DNA of 64,000 nt from JBHGYD01 sp041920415. GTDB lineage: Bacteria > Bacillota > Bacilli > Bacillales > Anoxybacillaceae. A program made the position numbers and the translations under genes. Under the pieces are notes generated by a model. The model was not told where the DNA came from. It made no database searches and saw nothing but the letters and a program-made list of their open reading frames with translations. The number at the start of each line of letters is the position of its first letter. Position 1 is the first letter of the stretch. Positions 25,604 to 34,702 of this stretch are shown here, in pieces. The stretch spans positions 8,997 to 72,996 of the forward strand of contig JBHGYD010000015.1 of NCBI GenBank assembly GCA_041920415.1, given 5' to 3'.

Positions 25604-25701
25604 TTTATAAAACTCTCCTTTCTTACGGGTTTTAAGAAGGTATAAACATTTTAAACGGGAAGAGTACCTTTTTCTAAGTGTCCTCAATGTCTAACCTCAA
25701 A

Positions 25702-26919
25702 CTAGCATCCTCCTCCGTTTCGCTTTCTCCGTCGAAAAGCAAGCATTTCTTCGTCGAAAGCTCCAACTTCGGTCGGATGCTTCCTTGGCAAATGCCAAGG
25801 ACCGTTTTCGGTTTTTCTCAATGACACCCAATTATCGCGATGAATCACTTCCGCGCGGTGATTGATCGAGTATGGCTTTGCCTGATCACTTGGACATCCT
25901 TTTACTTTTTCTAAGTCAGTCGAAGAGTAATATACTTGCCCTTTGCCGATAACGGCTCCTTTTTGATTGACGACTTCGACAACATCAAGCGCTTGGAACG
26001 TGCCGAAAATGTTTGTTACACCAGCTGGCAGCAAACTTTTTCCGCGCCGCAAAAGGGCGGTTTCTGCCCCTTCATCGACTTCAATTTTCCCGGCAACATG
26101 CGCGTGATAGGCGATCCACTGCTTTCGCATTTGCATGTGGGATTGAAACGGGGCGCCAATATACGTGCCATCACCTTTTCCTTCTAAAATGTCGCGAAGC
26201 TTTTCTTTTCCTTCACCTGTTCCAACAAACACGCTCACTCCAAATGAAAGAGCTTTTTGCGCTGCTAATAGTTTTGATTTCATCCCTCCGGTTCCGACCG
26301 ATGAACCGCTGCCGCCTGCTGCCTCGATTAAATCGTCCGTGATTTCGGCGAGAAAGTTGTATTTTTTCGCATCCTTATTCGTTTTCGGATTGCAATCGTA
26401 CAAACCGTTAATATCCGTTAAAATGATTAGGGCATCGGCATGTAAAAACCCACTAACAAGAGCGGATAGCATATCATTGTCGCCAAAGGTCAGCTCCTCA
26501 ACGGAAACGGAATCATTTTCATTAATGATGGGCAATACCCCGCGCTCTAACAATTTAGACATGGCCGAGAATAAGTTATGAAACCGCTCCCGACTATAAA
26601 AATCTTCTCGCGTTAATAACATTTGCCCTGTAACAATGCCGAATTGCCGAAACGCGGAAATGTAGCCTTGCATAAGTATTCCTTGACCGACAGCGGCAGC
26701 CGCTTGTTTTCCAGCTGTGATTTTCGGTCTTGATGGATAGCCAAGCGGACCGAAACCAGCAGCGACAGCCCCTGAAGAAATTAAAATGACGTCATGACCT
26801 AACTGCTTTAAATAGGCGAGCGCTTCAACATGATCGAAAAGCTTTTGTTCAGAAAGCGCACCTCTCTCATCGGTGAGAGAACTGCTGCCAATTTTCACGA
26901 CCACCCGCTGTTTTTTCAT
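25702..26919 (-). CDS. proB: glutamate 5-kinase with C-terminal extension
   Basis: First enzyme of proline synthesis: phosphorylates glutamate at the gamma carboxyl. Amino-acid-kinase domain about 1-260 (VVVKIGSSSLT, SSGAVAAG, INENDSVS, FGDNDMLSA, GTGGMKSKL), PUA domain about 280-360. The family usually ends near VIHRDNWVSL; this protein adds about 33 basic residues ending RRRKRNGGGC, giving 405 instead of about 370. The ATG at 26919 has AAAGGGTGAT upstream; the longer open frame runs into the T-box and is not coding. In relatives the enzyme is feedback-inhibited by proline. Confidence 0.93.
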   Translation of the reverse strand: MKKQRVVVKIGSSSLTDERGALSEQKLFDHVEALAYLKQLGHDVILISSGAVAAGFGPLGYPSRPKITAGKQAAAAVGQGILMQGYISAFRQFGIVTGQMLLTREDFYSRERFHNLFSAMSKLLERGVLPIINENDSVSVEELTFGDNDMLSALVSGFLHADALIILTDINGLYDCNPKTNKDAKKYNFLAEITDDLIEAAGGSGSSVGTGGMKSKLLAAQKALSFGVSVFVGTGEGKEKLRDILEGKGDGTYIGAPFQSHMQMRKQWIAYHAHVAGKIEVDEGAETALLRRGKSLLPAGVTNIFGTFQALDVVEVVNQKGAVIGKGQVYYSSTDLEKVKGCPSDQAKPYSINHRAEVIHRDNWVSLRKTENGPWHLPRKHPTEVGAFDEEMLAFRRRKRNGGGC

Positions 26920-26944
26920 CACATCACCCTTTCTTTTCACAATA

Positions 26945-27175
26945 AAAAAACGCTTTTTCCTTCCTGTAAAAGGACGGAAAAAGCGTTCCGCGGTACCACC
27001 TTTTTTGGCGCATAAGCACCCAACTCTTGACCCGTAACGAGGGAAAGACGGCTTATGTTTGCATAAGCGGCCATCTAGGGCAGGTTCAATCGACTTTCCG
27101 TGAGGAACCTTCCAGCCTATGAGTTCCACTCTCTTGCACGTTCCATCGATTTACTCGTCCCGTACCGTTTCCATA
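26945..27175 (-). ncRNA. T-box leader of proBA, proline specifier
   Basis: On the minus strand the conserved T-box AAGGTGGTACCGCGGAA lies at 27002-26986. It is followed by a terminator stem (AACGCTTTTTCC / GGAAAAAGCG, about 26949-26986) and a T-run. Upstream there is the Stem I region with GGAAC...GTTCC pairing (about 27110-27145) and a specifier triplet CCU at 27084-27082 in the context GAA-CCU-GCC, which reads proline. Uncharged tRNA-Pro should stabilise the antiterminator and switch on proBA, consistent with T-box control of proline genes known in Bacillus. Confidence 0.9.
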
Positions 27176-27298
27176 TGAACGATTTTTTCAGAATTATCTA
27201 TCGAAAAAGAAATTTTGTCAAGACCTATCTAAAGCGAAATAATCGACATAGCGCTCGATCCATCCTCAATGTTACAAAATTATAAATCTAGAATCTTA

Positions 27299-28807
27299 TT
27301 AATTGCTTTTGAATGTCCATATTTTCTGTTTCATGACCATATCCCATACCACTTTCACAAGAAAAATAAAGAACATTACGTTCAACAGTGAAGTAATGAT
27401 CATCGTAAAATTGTAAGGTACACGCGTCGAATGATTAAACAAGAGTCTAGCATAAAAAACCGCATACGTATTGATAAAAATCGTCGCGCTGAATCCAGCT
27501 GATAACCAAAGCAGTCTTTTGTCCTTCCAATAGATAAACGCGAGTATAGACAGGGCCGCAGCAGGGAACAAGTAACGTTCGTGCATGCTGACAGAAAACG
27601 TGAATACACCAGCAATTTGCAGAAGTGCCGCCACAGCAGCCCATTTTGCGCTGCGTCCTTTTATATAAATGAACCATGAAAAAGCGGTAATGATGACGAT
27701 GAACATCATGCCCCACGTATGATAGCTAAATAGAAACAGCGTAGACGTATTGGGTACATAGTTTGCCCCAAGAAGACTGTAGAAGTTAAAGGCGTTGACA
27801 GACGCATATGGATATTCCCCAATCGTGTTCGCAAATCGTTTGAAAATCCAAAGCGGCTCTTGCTTCAAGGAAAATGGAAGAATCACGACGAGCGTCGTGA
27901 CGAAACTCGTAACGGCTGCTGCCAAAAAACGTTTGACGCTTTTTAACCTCACGAGCTCAAAGAAAATCACAGGAAGAAAAATGATTCCTTGCGGTTTCAT
28001 GAGCACAGCCGCTGTGAAAAGCACGGTGGAAAGAAGCACTTTCTTCTCGGTTAGCGTGAATATGGCCAGCACCACGATCAATGTAAAAAAGGAATCCACT
28101 TGTCCCCAGATAGTGGAATTCATAAACACCGCCGGATTAAACATGTAAAATACGGATAGTAAAAGGCAGATGTCTATCGATACGTATTGGACGGCCATTC
28201 TGTAAATCACGTATGCCGTTATCATATCCGCTAATATGGACGGCAGTTTAAGCAGCAAAGTAAAATAAGCGCTCATGTCAGGGATAGACGCAATTTTACC
28301 GATGATAAACAAAATATAGATATACAACGGAGGATAATCGCTCGAACTGTTCTGATAAAAATCACTAAGACCTTTGGTTGCGGCAATGGCCCAGTGTTGA
28401 AACAAATGGATGTCTGTATGCCCCTTTATCCATGGAGCGGCAGCAATTCTCAAAAAAAGCCCGACTCCTAATAACGTCCATAATACGATCTTTTGATGAT
28501 CCTCTTGAATTTTTATGTTTTTACGAACAAACAAATAGTACATAGCCGCAAATAGACCGAAAAATAGCACGCTGTATACAGAAAGAACGGTGGCGTACTG
28601 CTCGTCTAAAGTTTCCACCGAAAACTCCCTGCCGGTGATGTGATGGAAGAAATGATTTTCTCCTTCCCGAAAAATTTGTTGCGGCATATGATTCGGCATA
28701 GAGATCGAATCGTTGTGATAATTCCAAATGGAATAAAAGCTCAATAAAATGGTCGTGAGAAGGATGAAAAACAAGCTAATGTTTCGTTTATCTTTCAATA
28801 CGAACAT
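27299..28807 (-). CDS. GT-C-type polytopic glycosyltransferase-like membrane protein
   Basis: About 500 residues with 11-12 hydrophobic segments. The first loop after TM1 and the motif HTDIHLFQHWA in the following loop resemble the acidic sugar-phosphate-binding loop of GT-C mannosyltransferases (DUF2029/PIG-M-like). NSTIWGQVDSFF and LLMKPQG match the pattern found in this group. Likely role: transfer of a sugar from a polyprenyl-phosphate donor at the outer face of the membrane; the acceptor is unknown. The ATG at 28813 abuts the GGGAGGGAG site; the ATG at 28807 has better spacing, so I chose the latter. It is a single gene with no obvious partners. Confidence 0.7.
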   Translation of the reverse strand: MFVLKDKRNISLFFILLTTILLSFYSIWNYHNDSISMPNHMPQQIFREGENHFFHHITGREFSVETLDEQYATVLSVYSVLFFGLFAAMYYLFVRKNIKIQEDHQKIVLWTLLGVGLFLRIAAAPWIKGHTDIHLFQHWAIAATKGLSDFYQNSSSDYPPLYIYILFIIGKIASIPDMSAYFTLLLKLPSILADMITAYVIYRMAVQYVSIDICLLLSVFYMFNPAVFMNSTIWGQVDSFFTLIVVLAIFTLTEKKVLLSTVLFTAAVLMKPQGIIFLPVIFFELVRLKSVKRFLAAAVTSFVTTLVVILPFSLKQEPLWIFKRFANTIGEYPYASVNAFNFYSLLGANYVPNTSTLFLFSYHTWGMMFIVIITAFSWFIYIKGRSAKWAAVAALLQIAGVFTFSVSMHERYLFPAAALSILAFIYWKDKRLLWLSAGFSATIFINTYAVFYARLLFNHSTRVPYNFTMIITSLLNVMFFIFLVKVVWDMVMKQKIWTFKSN

Positions 28808-29079
28808 TGGCATCTCCCTCCCAATTTTTCATAAACAAAAAATTCCATGATTAGCTTCAAAAACTAGTCATGAAAGTGGGCGTACTCGCTTCGGGGGGAT
28901 CACATATTTGCCGTAAGTAAGTCGTTCCTTGCGGCGCGCATTGATTACTTTAAATCTTAAATAGAGAAAAAATGGTGAAAAAATGCTAAAAAAACGCTAA
29001 AAATTAAATATGAAGTTTGAAATCTCATTTACGAAGTTGGCATATCAGTAGGGACATAGAATCATAGCGTTTGTGTAAA

Positions 29080-29219
29080 GAGGCGATTTTGCGCGAGTGG
29101 TTCGGAGCGACGAGAGAAACCATGTTTATTGAGCCGACGTTTCGTTACGATGGATGATAGAACATTCACGTCGGTGAGAATTTTGACATTTTGGATGTGT
29201 TATTTTGGAACTTATGTAA
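29080..29219 (+). pseudogene. fragment of a maltose/galactoside O-acetyltransferase gene
   Basis: Reads EAILREWFGATRETMFIEPTF, then RYDG, two stop codons, then NIHVGENFDILDV. This is the conserved N-terminal third of LacA/Maa-type acetyltransferases (IEPxFRCDYGYNIHVGENF), with the YGY part destroyed and the left-handed beta-helix part missing. The rest of the 28814-29492 gap shows only AT-rich sequence and a terminator. Confidence 0.65.
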
Positions 29220-29339
29220 GTAATTTTGAATGAATTACATTTACAACGAAAGAGCTACTAATCAGCAACTATAAGGTTAAAGAAGAAGCGGTTGATAATT
29301 TTTCTACAGAGCAAAAGTTATGGTAGGATCAACAAAAAA

Positions 29340-29383
29340 AAACGGGGCATCTTATATTAGGTTTCTAGGATGCTCCGTTTTTT
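29340..29383 (+). terminator. orphan terminator
   Basis: ACGGGGCATC / GGATGCTCCGT stem and TTTTTT run. No intact gene precedes it on the plus strand, so it probably belonged to the decayed gene upstream. Confidence 0.65.
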
Positions 29384-29492
29384 GTTCCGAAATATGTGGA
29401 ATAGGGTACAGTAAAGAACGTGAATTTGTATCACGTCGCTTTTTATAACGATCACACAGTTTTTACCTACTAAAGCATAAAAGGCGTTTTGT

Positions 29493-30104
29493 TTATGAAT
29501 TGATGGAACGCTTTTTTGTGAAAAATTGATAAACCGTCAAACAAAGGTAAAGATAAGGAAAGGCCAAGAAAAATCCTGCTACTACATCAGATGGATAGTG
29601 AACTTGTTTGGCCAAGCGGCTGAGACCTGTTAACAAAGCAAGGACGCCGCACATTATATAAATCGCCCATTTGGACGATCTTTTTTTCACTTCATGACCG
29701 ACAAAGTAAGCGATTAATAACAGATAAATGCTTCCAACCATGGCATGACCGCTTGGAAAACTAAGACCGGCTTCGCCATGCGAAAACGGCGGTCTCTCCC
29801 GACCAACCCCATTTTTGATGATTGTATTGAGCCCATAGCTACCTCCAACAGCAGCTAATACGAGAACCATTCCATAAAAATCTTTCTTTCGAAACCATAA
29901 GAACAAGACCAATCCGATACTACAAAGTCCAATAGCCATTTTCGAGCCGAATATAGAAAACATCCCCAGCCAATCCCATTTCCCGAACTGTTCTAATAAA
30001 GTTTCATCCCAAGAAAGAATCCATTTGTTTTTCACGCTGACCCATACAGCTAGAAATAACAAAAAAGACAAAACGGACAGAACGGTAAGACTTTTTTTCA
30101 TCAT
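29493..30104 (-). CDS. PAP2-family membrane phosphatase
   Basis: 203-residue membrane protein with about six hydrophobic segments. The three phosphatase motifs are complete: KNGVGRERP (about 112-120), PSGHAM (about 133-138) and SRLAKQVHYPSDVVAG (about 171-186). It should remove phosphate from a lipid phosphate such as undecaprenyl pyrophosphate or phosphatidylglycerophosphate at the outer membrane face. AAGGAG is 6 bases before the first ATG. Monocistronic. Confidence 0.85.
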   Translation of the reverse strand: MMKKSLTVLSVLSFLLFLAVWVSVKNKWILSWDETLLEQFGKWDWLGMFSIFGSKMAIGLCSIGLVLFLWFRKKDFYGMVLVLAAVGGSYGLNTIIKNGVGRERPPFSHGEAGLSFPSGHAMVGSIYLLLIAYFVGHEVKKRSSKWAIYIMCGVLALLTGLSRLAKQVHYPSDVVAGFFLAFPYLYLCLTVYQFFTKKRSINS

Positions 30105-30499
30105 TTTTTCTCCTTTTCTTTCTCTATATGGAATATGTAACGGTTAATGGCAAATAGCATTATTATTTTAGCAAGGCAATCATTCAACAAACAAGGAAAA
30201 TGTAAATATTATCAGAATAAACAGATCCGTTTTGCTGGCCAACGTATAGAGCCATTTGTTAAATATGGCGGAAATAGCGAGATCGTTTCAGCAGTCGACC
30301 AAATTTGCAGTAGAAAAATAGGTTGTAAAAAATGATTTTTTTGGAATAGGCGAGCGACCTGTTGCATAAGGTGCCACTAGTAAAGAAATTGGTTAATGTC
30401 CCGAAATAAAGTCTGTAAAAGAGGGAATTTTCGTTGAAAATGACCTGTTCGATTGCCAATGTGGAAATCGCGATCGTGTTCACTGCTTAGGAGGTTGTT

Positions 30500-30556
30500 T
30501 TTTAGTAACTTCCAAGACGTGTAGGTTTTTTGCTTTTTTATGCGTTTTGCAACATG
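30500..30556 (-). mobile_element. insertion-sequence end remnant (copy C, inverted)
   Basis: TAACTTCCAAGA...TTTTTT...TTATGCGTTTTGCAACA is the reverse complement of parts of 42064-42130 (GTTGCAAAACGCATAA ... TTGGAAGTTA). Only about 55 bases remain. The rest of 30105-30664 shows no recognisable gene. Confidence 0.45.
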
Positions 30557-30664
30557 TTCATAAATGGGGATACCGAAGAGTGGAACATAACAGGGAGCAG
30601 CAGGGAATTCCGAAAAATGAAGCGAAATAGTTTTATATTTTAAAAATTAGGGGGGGATGGGACA

Positions 30665-31153
30665 ATGAAAAAGTTAACCTTGCAATTTTTTGATTATCAC
30701 TCGTGGGCAAATAAACAACTTATCGAACATCTGGGTAAGTTGCCAGAAGAAATTATTAATAAGGAAGTAAATAGCGTCTTTCCTTCCATTTCACAAACTT
30801 TTGCCCATATGTATGCTGTGGATGAATTATGGTTTTTAAGAATAAACGGAAAAAGCGTGAATTCCATCGAATCGAGACCGTTTAAGAACATAAAAGAAAT
30901 TGATAATGCGTTTACGGATTTGCATAATGAGATGTTAGAATGTTTCAATCTTCAAGATGATTTGGAACAACCAGTCATTTATAGTAACACGAAAGGACAG
31001 CGTTTTCAGAACAGTATCCGTGAAGTGATTTACCATATTGCGAACCACGGAACATATCATCGCGGGAATATTGCAGCGATGATTCGGCAGTTGGGTTATC
31101 AGGGAGTATCGACAGACTATATTTACTATTTAAGGAACACAAACAAGGAATAG
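30665..31153 (+). CDS. DinB-family protein (putative metal-dependent hydrolase)
   Basis: 162-residue four-helix-bundle protein. It starts LQFFDYHSWANKQLIEHL, as usual for DinB/YfiT-like proteins. The putative metal histidines are in TFAHMYAVDELWF (H48) and HIANHGTYHRGNIAAMIRQLG (two His about 4 residues apart). The family includes thiol transferases such as bacillithiol S-transferases; the reaction here is not readable. A G-rich ribosome site precedes the ATG by about 6 bases. Single gene. Confidence 0.82.
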   Translation: MKKLTLQFFDYHSWANKQLIEHLGKLPEEIINKEVNSVFPSISQTFAHMYAVDELWFLRINGKSVNSIESRPFKNIKEIDNAFTDLHNEMLECFNLQDDLEQPVIYSNTKGQRFQNSIREVIYHIANHGTYHRGNIAAMIRQLGYQGVSTDYIYYLRNTNKE

Positions 31154-31285
31154 CATCAGAAAACAAATTTAAGCTATTATTGGAGAAAGGGTTTACAGCT
31201 GTTAATTTTTTTGGGGTAGAACGATGTAAATGTGTTGTTGTACGAAGCAAAGGAAACGCCCATCAAGGAAAAGGCTTAACATAAG

Positions 31286-31319
31286 AAGCGAGCAGGTTTC
31301 CGATGCCTGTTCGCTTTTT
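31286..31319 (+). terminator. terminator downstream of the DinB-type gene
   Basis: AAGCGAGCAGG / CCTGTTCGCTT stem (one G-T pair) with TTTTT. Confidence 0.75.
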
Positions 31320-31432
31320 ATCTTCGTTTTGCTCATCTTCATACCATTCCCGCGTCGTCTATAACTTTTCTTCTCTCGTAAAAGATTCGCTCGTCTTTTA
31401 ATAGTTTTTCTTTAGCGGTCATTGTAACGATA

Positions 31433-31871
31433 TTGCTTCCCGTGGAAGAACGGTACGACTCAACGTGGTGTTTTGAAAGCGGTGAGGAAAGACGCATTAC
31501 GGCTACGGGATTTGATAAGGTCATGGAACATCTGTTAGATGGCTCTGCTTCCTTATGCACCGATGAAGCTACCAACTACAAACGGTTTGCGGAACTGAAA
31601 GGACTGAAACACCATACGGTCAATACGTGCAAGAAAGAGTATGTGAAACGCGGTGTGTATCATATTCAATAGCTACTACAACCAATTGAAATTGTGGATG
31701 TATCGTTTCCGTGGCGTAGCGACGAAATACCTTGACAATTACCTCTACTGGCATCCATTCTTGTACATGAGAAAGAAAGCCAAGAAGCAAATGCAGACAG
31801 AGGATATGTTCTTGGAAGGGTTCCGACGTGCATCAAGTCAAACGGTGGAGAAGTTAAGGAGAAGTGCGTGA
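31433..31871 (+). pseudogene. decayed IS1595-type (ISXO2-like) transposase
   Basis: Two overlapping frames carry one transposase tail. The first reads LLDGSASLCTDEATNYKRFAE...KEYVKRGVYHIQ (to 31672); after a frameshift the second reads NSYYNQLKLWMYRFRGVATK...LDNYLYWHPFL. This is the C-terminal half of the DDE domain of ISXO2-like elements. The catalytic N-terminal half is absent. No terminal repeats recognised. Confidence 0.7.
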
Positions 31872-31897
31872 AAAAAACTGCTCCCGTTAGGAACAGT
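31871..31897 (-). terminator. terminator of the 67-residue small gene
   Basis: ACTGTTCC / GGGAGCAGT stem (read on the minus strand) followed by TTTTTTT. Confidence 0.75.
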
Positions 31898-31900
31898 CCA

Positions 31901-32104
31901 TTAGTTGAATATTTTTTTCACTGCCTTGAAGATATTAAGTCCTTTGTTATAAACAAATCTTTCCCATTTCGCTAACAAACTATTTCCATTTTCGCCCTTC
32001 GCTATTTGAGCAGCGTGACGTTTATGAAATTCTGCTACGCGTTGATTGTGTTCGTTGTGAAATGCTGCGAAACGTTTGTGGAGATCTAGTGCGCCATGTT
32101 TCAT
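31901..32104 (-). CDS. small basic hypothetical protein
   Basis: 67 residues, rich in His, Lys, Ala and Asn (HKRFAAFHNEHNQRVAEFHKRHAAQIAKG), with predicted continuous helix. An excellent AAAGGAGGGACAAAG ribosome site precedes the ATG and a clean terminator follows the stop, which together make it a convincing gene. I do not recognise the family; it has no signal peptide or membrane segment. Confidence 0.65.
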   Translation of the reverse strand: MKHGALDLHKRFAAFHNEHNQRVAEFHKRHAAQIAKGENGNSLLAKWERFVYNKGLNIFKAVKKIFN

Positions 32105-32320
32105 TCTTTGTCCCTCCTTTTGTTTTTCCTTTCTCTAACTATACCATATGGAATCGATTATCATCATCAAGAGTAACACTACATTTTTCATTCATATTTT
32201 ACACTATTGCGCGACACGAAGAACAACGTTTGCTGAAGGTGGTAAAAATATGTCGCTTCTAGCAACAATCTTTCAGAACACAGTCTTTTAAAGAAACTGT
32301 TATCCCTGCTCTTTTATATA

Positions 32321-32392
32321 TTGTTAGGATTTGGCGGAATGAGCGAACATAATATGATGGAAGGAATTCGATTGTTGAAAGGGGCTATTTAA
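32321..32392 (+). pseudogene. 3' remnant of a MocR/aminotransferase-like gene
   Basis: LLGFGGMSEHNMMEGIRLLKGAI then stop. This resembles the last 20 residues of PLP-dependent MocR-type regulators and class I aminotransferases (LGFG..SEEEI.EGI..L). No further part of the gene is found. A terminator follows at 32485. The rest of 32105-32615 is without a gene. Confidence 0.4.
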
Positions 32393-32484
32393 GCATTTTT
32401 TTACGGCTGATGGTTTCACTTCTTCACTGTGTTGTTTGCAAGATGAAGGCGGACATTTGGTTTGTCAAACTTTGAAATATGTCG

Positions 32485-32525
32485 AAAAGCCCTGCGGAGA
32501 GAACATCTCTGTAGGGCTTTTTTTC
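32485..32525 (+). terminator. orphan terminator before the GT39 gene
   Basis: AAAGCCCTGCGGAGAGA / TCTCTGTAGGGCTTT stem with a T-run of seven. Confidence 0.75.
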
Positions 32526-32615
32526 ACTAAATTTTCACCATACTGTTGTATTTTTGAAACAAGTCCAAAGACTGGGGCAACAAAAATATGAAGAGAAAGA
32601 GGAGTGTGAAGTGAA

Positions 32616-34691
32616 ATGAAATCAATACGGAGAGGCCGTGTGGATATTTGGCTCGTTGCGATTTTGTTACTGTCTGTTTTTTTAAATTTTTATAATATGG
32701 GAAACGCTGGGTCGAATGTGTACTATACAGCGGCTGCCAAAAGCATGACGGCAAACTGGAAAGCTTTTTTCTTTGCATCACTTGACCCGGAAGGATTTAT
32801 TACGGTCGACAAACCACCTGTTGCGTTATGGTTTCAAGCATTGAGTGTCGCGATTTTTGGCGTGAGCGATTGGAGCGTGTTGCTTCCAGAAGCAATTGCC
32901 GGTGTTTTGGCAACGTGGATGATCTATGTCATCGTTAAGCCAATGGTTGGGCGTGTTCCGGCTTTATGGTCGAGTTTAATTTTTGCTTGCACGCCCATCT
33001 TTGTGTCCGTAACTCGCACGAATAACATCGATACGATTTTAATTTTTACTCTTTTAGTCGCGGCATGGGCGTTGATGAAATCGATTCATACGCAAAAAGT
33101 TTCGTGGCTTTTCCTTAGTTTTGCGTTAGTTGGAGTCGGCTTTAACATGAAGATGTTGCAGGCGTATATGGTGTTACCTGCGTTTTATTTGTTTTACTTC
33201 CTAGCAAGCAACGCAAACTGGAAAAAACGAATCAAGCGCTTATCAATTGCCACGATTTTATTAGTTGCGATTTCTGTTTCGTATGCAGTGATTGCGGATT
33301 CGATTCCGAAAGAAAAGCGCCCTTATATCGGAAGCAGCCAGACGAACTCCATCTTTGAATTAGCGTTTGGCTATAACGGAATCGGACGGTTAACGGGTAC
33401 GGCTGGACCAGGGGGAAATCGTTCATTTGATGGAAATAGGTCAATCCCAAATTCTCAAACAAATGAGCAAAATCAAGGAAATGCTTCGTTAGGTACTCCG
33501 TCACAAGGAATGCCGAATATGAATTCTCCAATGAATGACCAGAATGGAAATCAAGGAAATGGTTCATCGCCAAACCCGCCGCAAGGAATGCCGAATATGC
33601 ATCCGGAACAAATGGGGAAAACGTTCGGACCAAATGGAAGAATGGGAGGAATAGGGGGCGAAACGGGTGAGCCGGGATTGTTCCGACTCTTCAATAAACA
33701 AATAGCCGGACAGATTAGCTGGTTGCTTCCATTCGTTCTTTTTAGCGTGATCGGACTGATCGTATCGATTCGTAAACAACGTGCTTTTACTTTGTCGCAT
33801 TCATTTACAGTATTTTGGCTGGCTTGGCCGATCCCGATGATGGGCTTTTTCAGTATTGCTGGATTTTTCCATCGTTATTATCTTAGTATGATGGCACCAG
33901 CGATCGCCGTACTTGTGGCCATTGGTAGTGAGATGTTATGGGAATTTTACAAAGAGAAACAGGATGGGAGTCAATGGTTACTTCCAACGGCTTTCTTAGC
34001 TACATTCCTATTTGAAGCGTATGTATTATTCCAAAATCGCTCTTCGATTCATGTTGCTTGGATTTTGTTTATGGCTTTGCTAGGATTTTCTATTTTTGTC
34101 CTTATAGTAGCTTTTCGAAATAAAGAGAAGGCAGCATATTATACAAAGATTGCTGGAATGATTGGTCTTCTCATCATGCCATTTTATTGGTCGATGACCC
34201 CTGTTTTATATGGAGGAAATAGTACCATTCCTTATGCGGGTCCGGATTTAAACCCATCTGGACCGCGAGCGGACGGAATGATGAGAGGAATGATGGGAGG
34301 AAGGATGGAACGAGAAGTTGATTCAGGGCTTGTTGAATATTTAGAAAAGAATTATCACGGCGAAAAATATTTAGCGGCTACGATTCGGGCGACAACGGCT
34401 GCCGAAATTATGCTGAAAACGGATAAAGCGGTGATGGCAATGGGCGGATTTTTAGGGAGTGACCCTGTGTTAACGACCGAAAAATTAGAGGAAATGGTAA
34501 AGAAAGGGGAAGTGAAGTATTTCCTTGTCTCTGGATTTGGTGGTAGAGAAGGAAATGGCGAGTTAATCCAATGGATTCAAACTCATTGTAAAGAAGTGCC
34601 GCAAGAAGAGTGGCAAAAAGGTCAAACATCTACTGACCAGCAGCCATTTGGAATGGACAGAGCAGAGAAGCTTTACAAATATGAAGGATAG
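32616..34691 (+). CDS. GT39-family (PMT-like) glycosyltransferase, YkcB-like
   Basis: 691-residue membrane enzyme that should transfer a sugar from a polyprenyl-phosphate carrier to an extracytoplasmic acceptor. The N-terminal GT-C core has about ten membrane segments. The catalytic loop after TM1 contains YYTAAAKSM and DPEGFITVDKPP (57-68), in which an acidic residue pair is expected. Residues about 262-352 are an unusual Gly/Asn/Gln/Met-rich segment with two QGMPNM repeats, inserted in an outside loop; the region around MMRGMMGGRM (about 553-562) is also Met/Gly-rich. A soluble C-terminal domain follows. Residues 581-593 are encoded by the segment matched exactly by a CRISPR spacer at 36387. 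It forms an operon with the GT2 and GtrA-like genes, as ykcB-ykcC do in B. subtilis. Confidence 0.85.
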   Translation: MKSIRRGRVDIWLVAILLLSVFLNFYNMGNAGSNVYYTAAAKSMTANWKAFFFASLDPEGFITVDKPPVALWFQALSVAIFGVSDWSVLLPEAIAGVLATWMIYVIVKPMVGRVPALWSSLIFACTPIFVSVTRTNNIDTILIFTLLVAAWALMKSIHTQKVSWLFLSFALVGVGFNMKMLQAYMVLPAFYLFYFLASNANWKKRIKRLSIATILLVAISVSYAVIADSIPKEKRPYIGSSQTNSIFELAFGYNGIGRLTGTAGPGGNRSFDGNRSIPNSQTNEQNQGNASLGTPSQGMPNMNSPMNDQNGNQGNGSSPNPPQGMPNMHPEQMGKTFGPNGRMGGIGGETGEPGLFRLFNKQIAGQISWLLPFVLFSVIGLIVSIRKQRAFTLSHSFTVFWLAWPIPMMGFFSIAGFFHRYYLSMMAPAIAVLVAIGSEMLWEFYKEKQDGSQWLLPTAFLATFLFEAYVLFQNRSSIHVAWILFMALLGFSIFVLIVAFRNKEKAAYYTKIAGMIGLLIMPFYWSMTPVLYGGNSTIPYAGPDLNPSGPRADGMMRGMMGGRMEREVDSGLVEYLEKNYHGEKYLAATIRATTAAEIMLKTDKAVMAMGGFLGSDPVLTTEKLEEMVKKGEVKYFLVSGFGGREGNGELIQWIQTHCKEVPQEEWQKGQTSTDQQPFGMDRAEKLYKYEG
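34358..34392 (+). other. protospacer-like segment in the GT39 gene
   Basis: Identical over 35 bases to 36387-36421, the sequence that follows the CRISPR repeat at 36358-36386. Same strand. The bases directly 5' of it are TTATCA, so TCA occupies the PAM position used by some type I systems. Confidence 0.8.
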
Positions 34692-34702
34692 GAGGGACAT
34701 AT

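Noticed and set aside
26920..27129. 70-codon upstream extension of proB in the same frame
   Set aside because: It covers the T-box core and terminator, has no ribosome site, and ProB normally starts at MKKQRVVVKIGSS.
31339..31575. Minus-strand frame with MTAKEKLLKDERIFYERRKV
   Set aside because: It overlaps the transposase remnant, has no credible start signal, and its first half is the mirror of transposase sequence.
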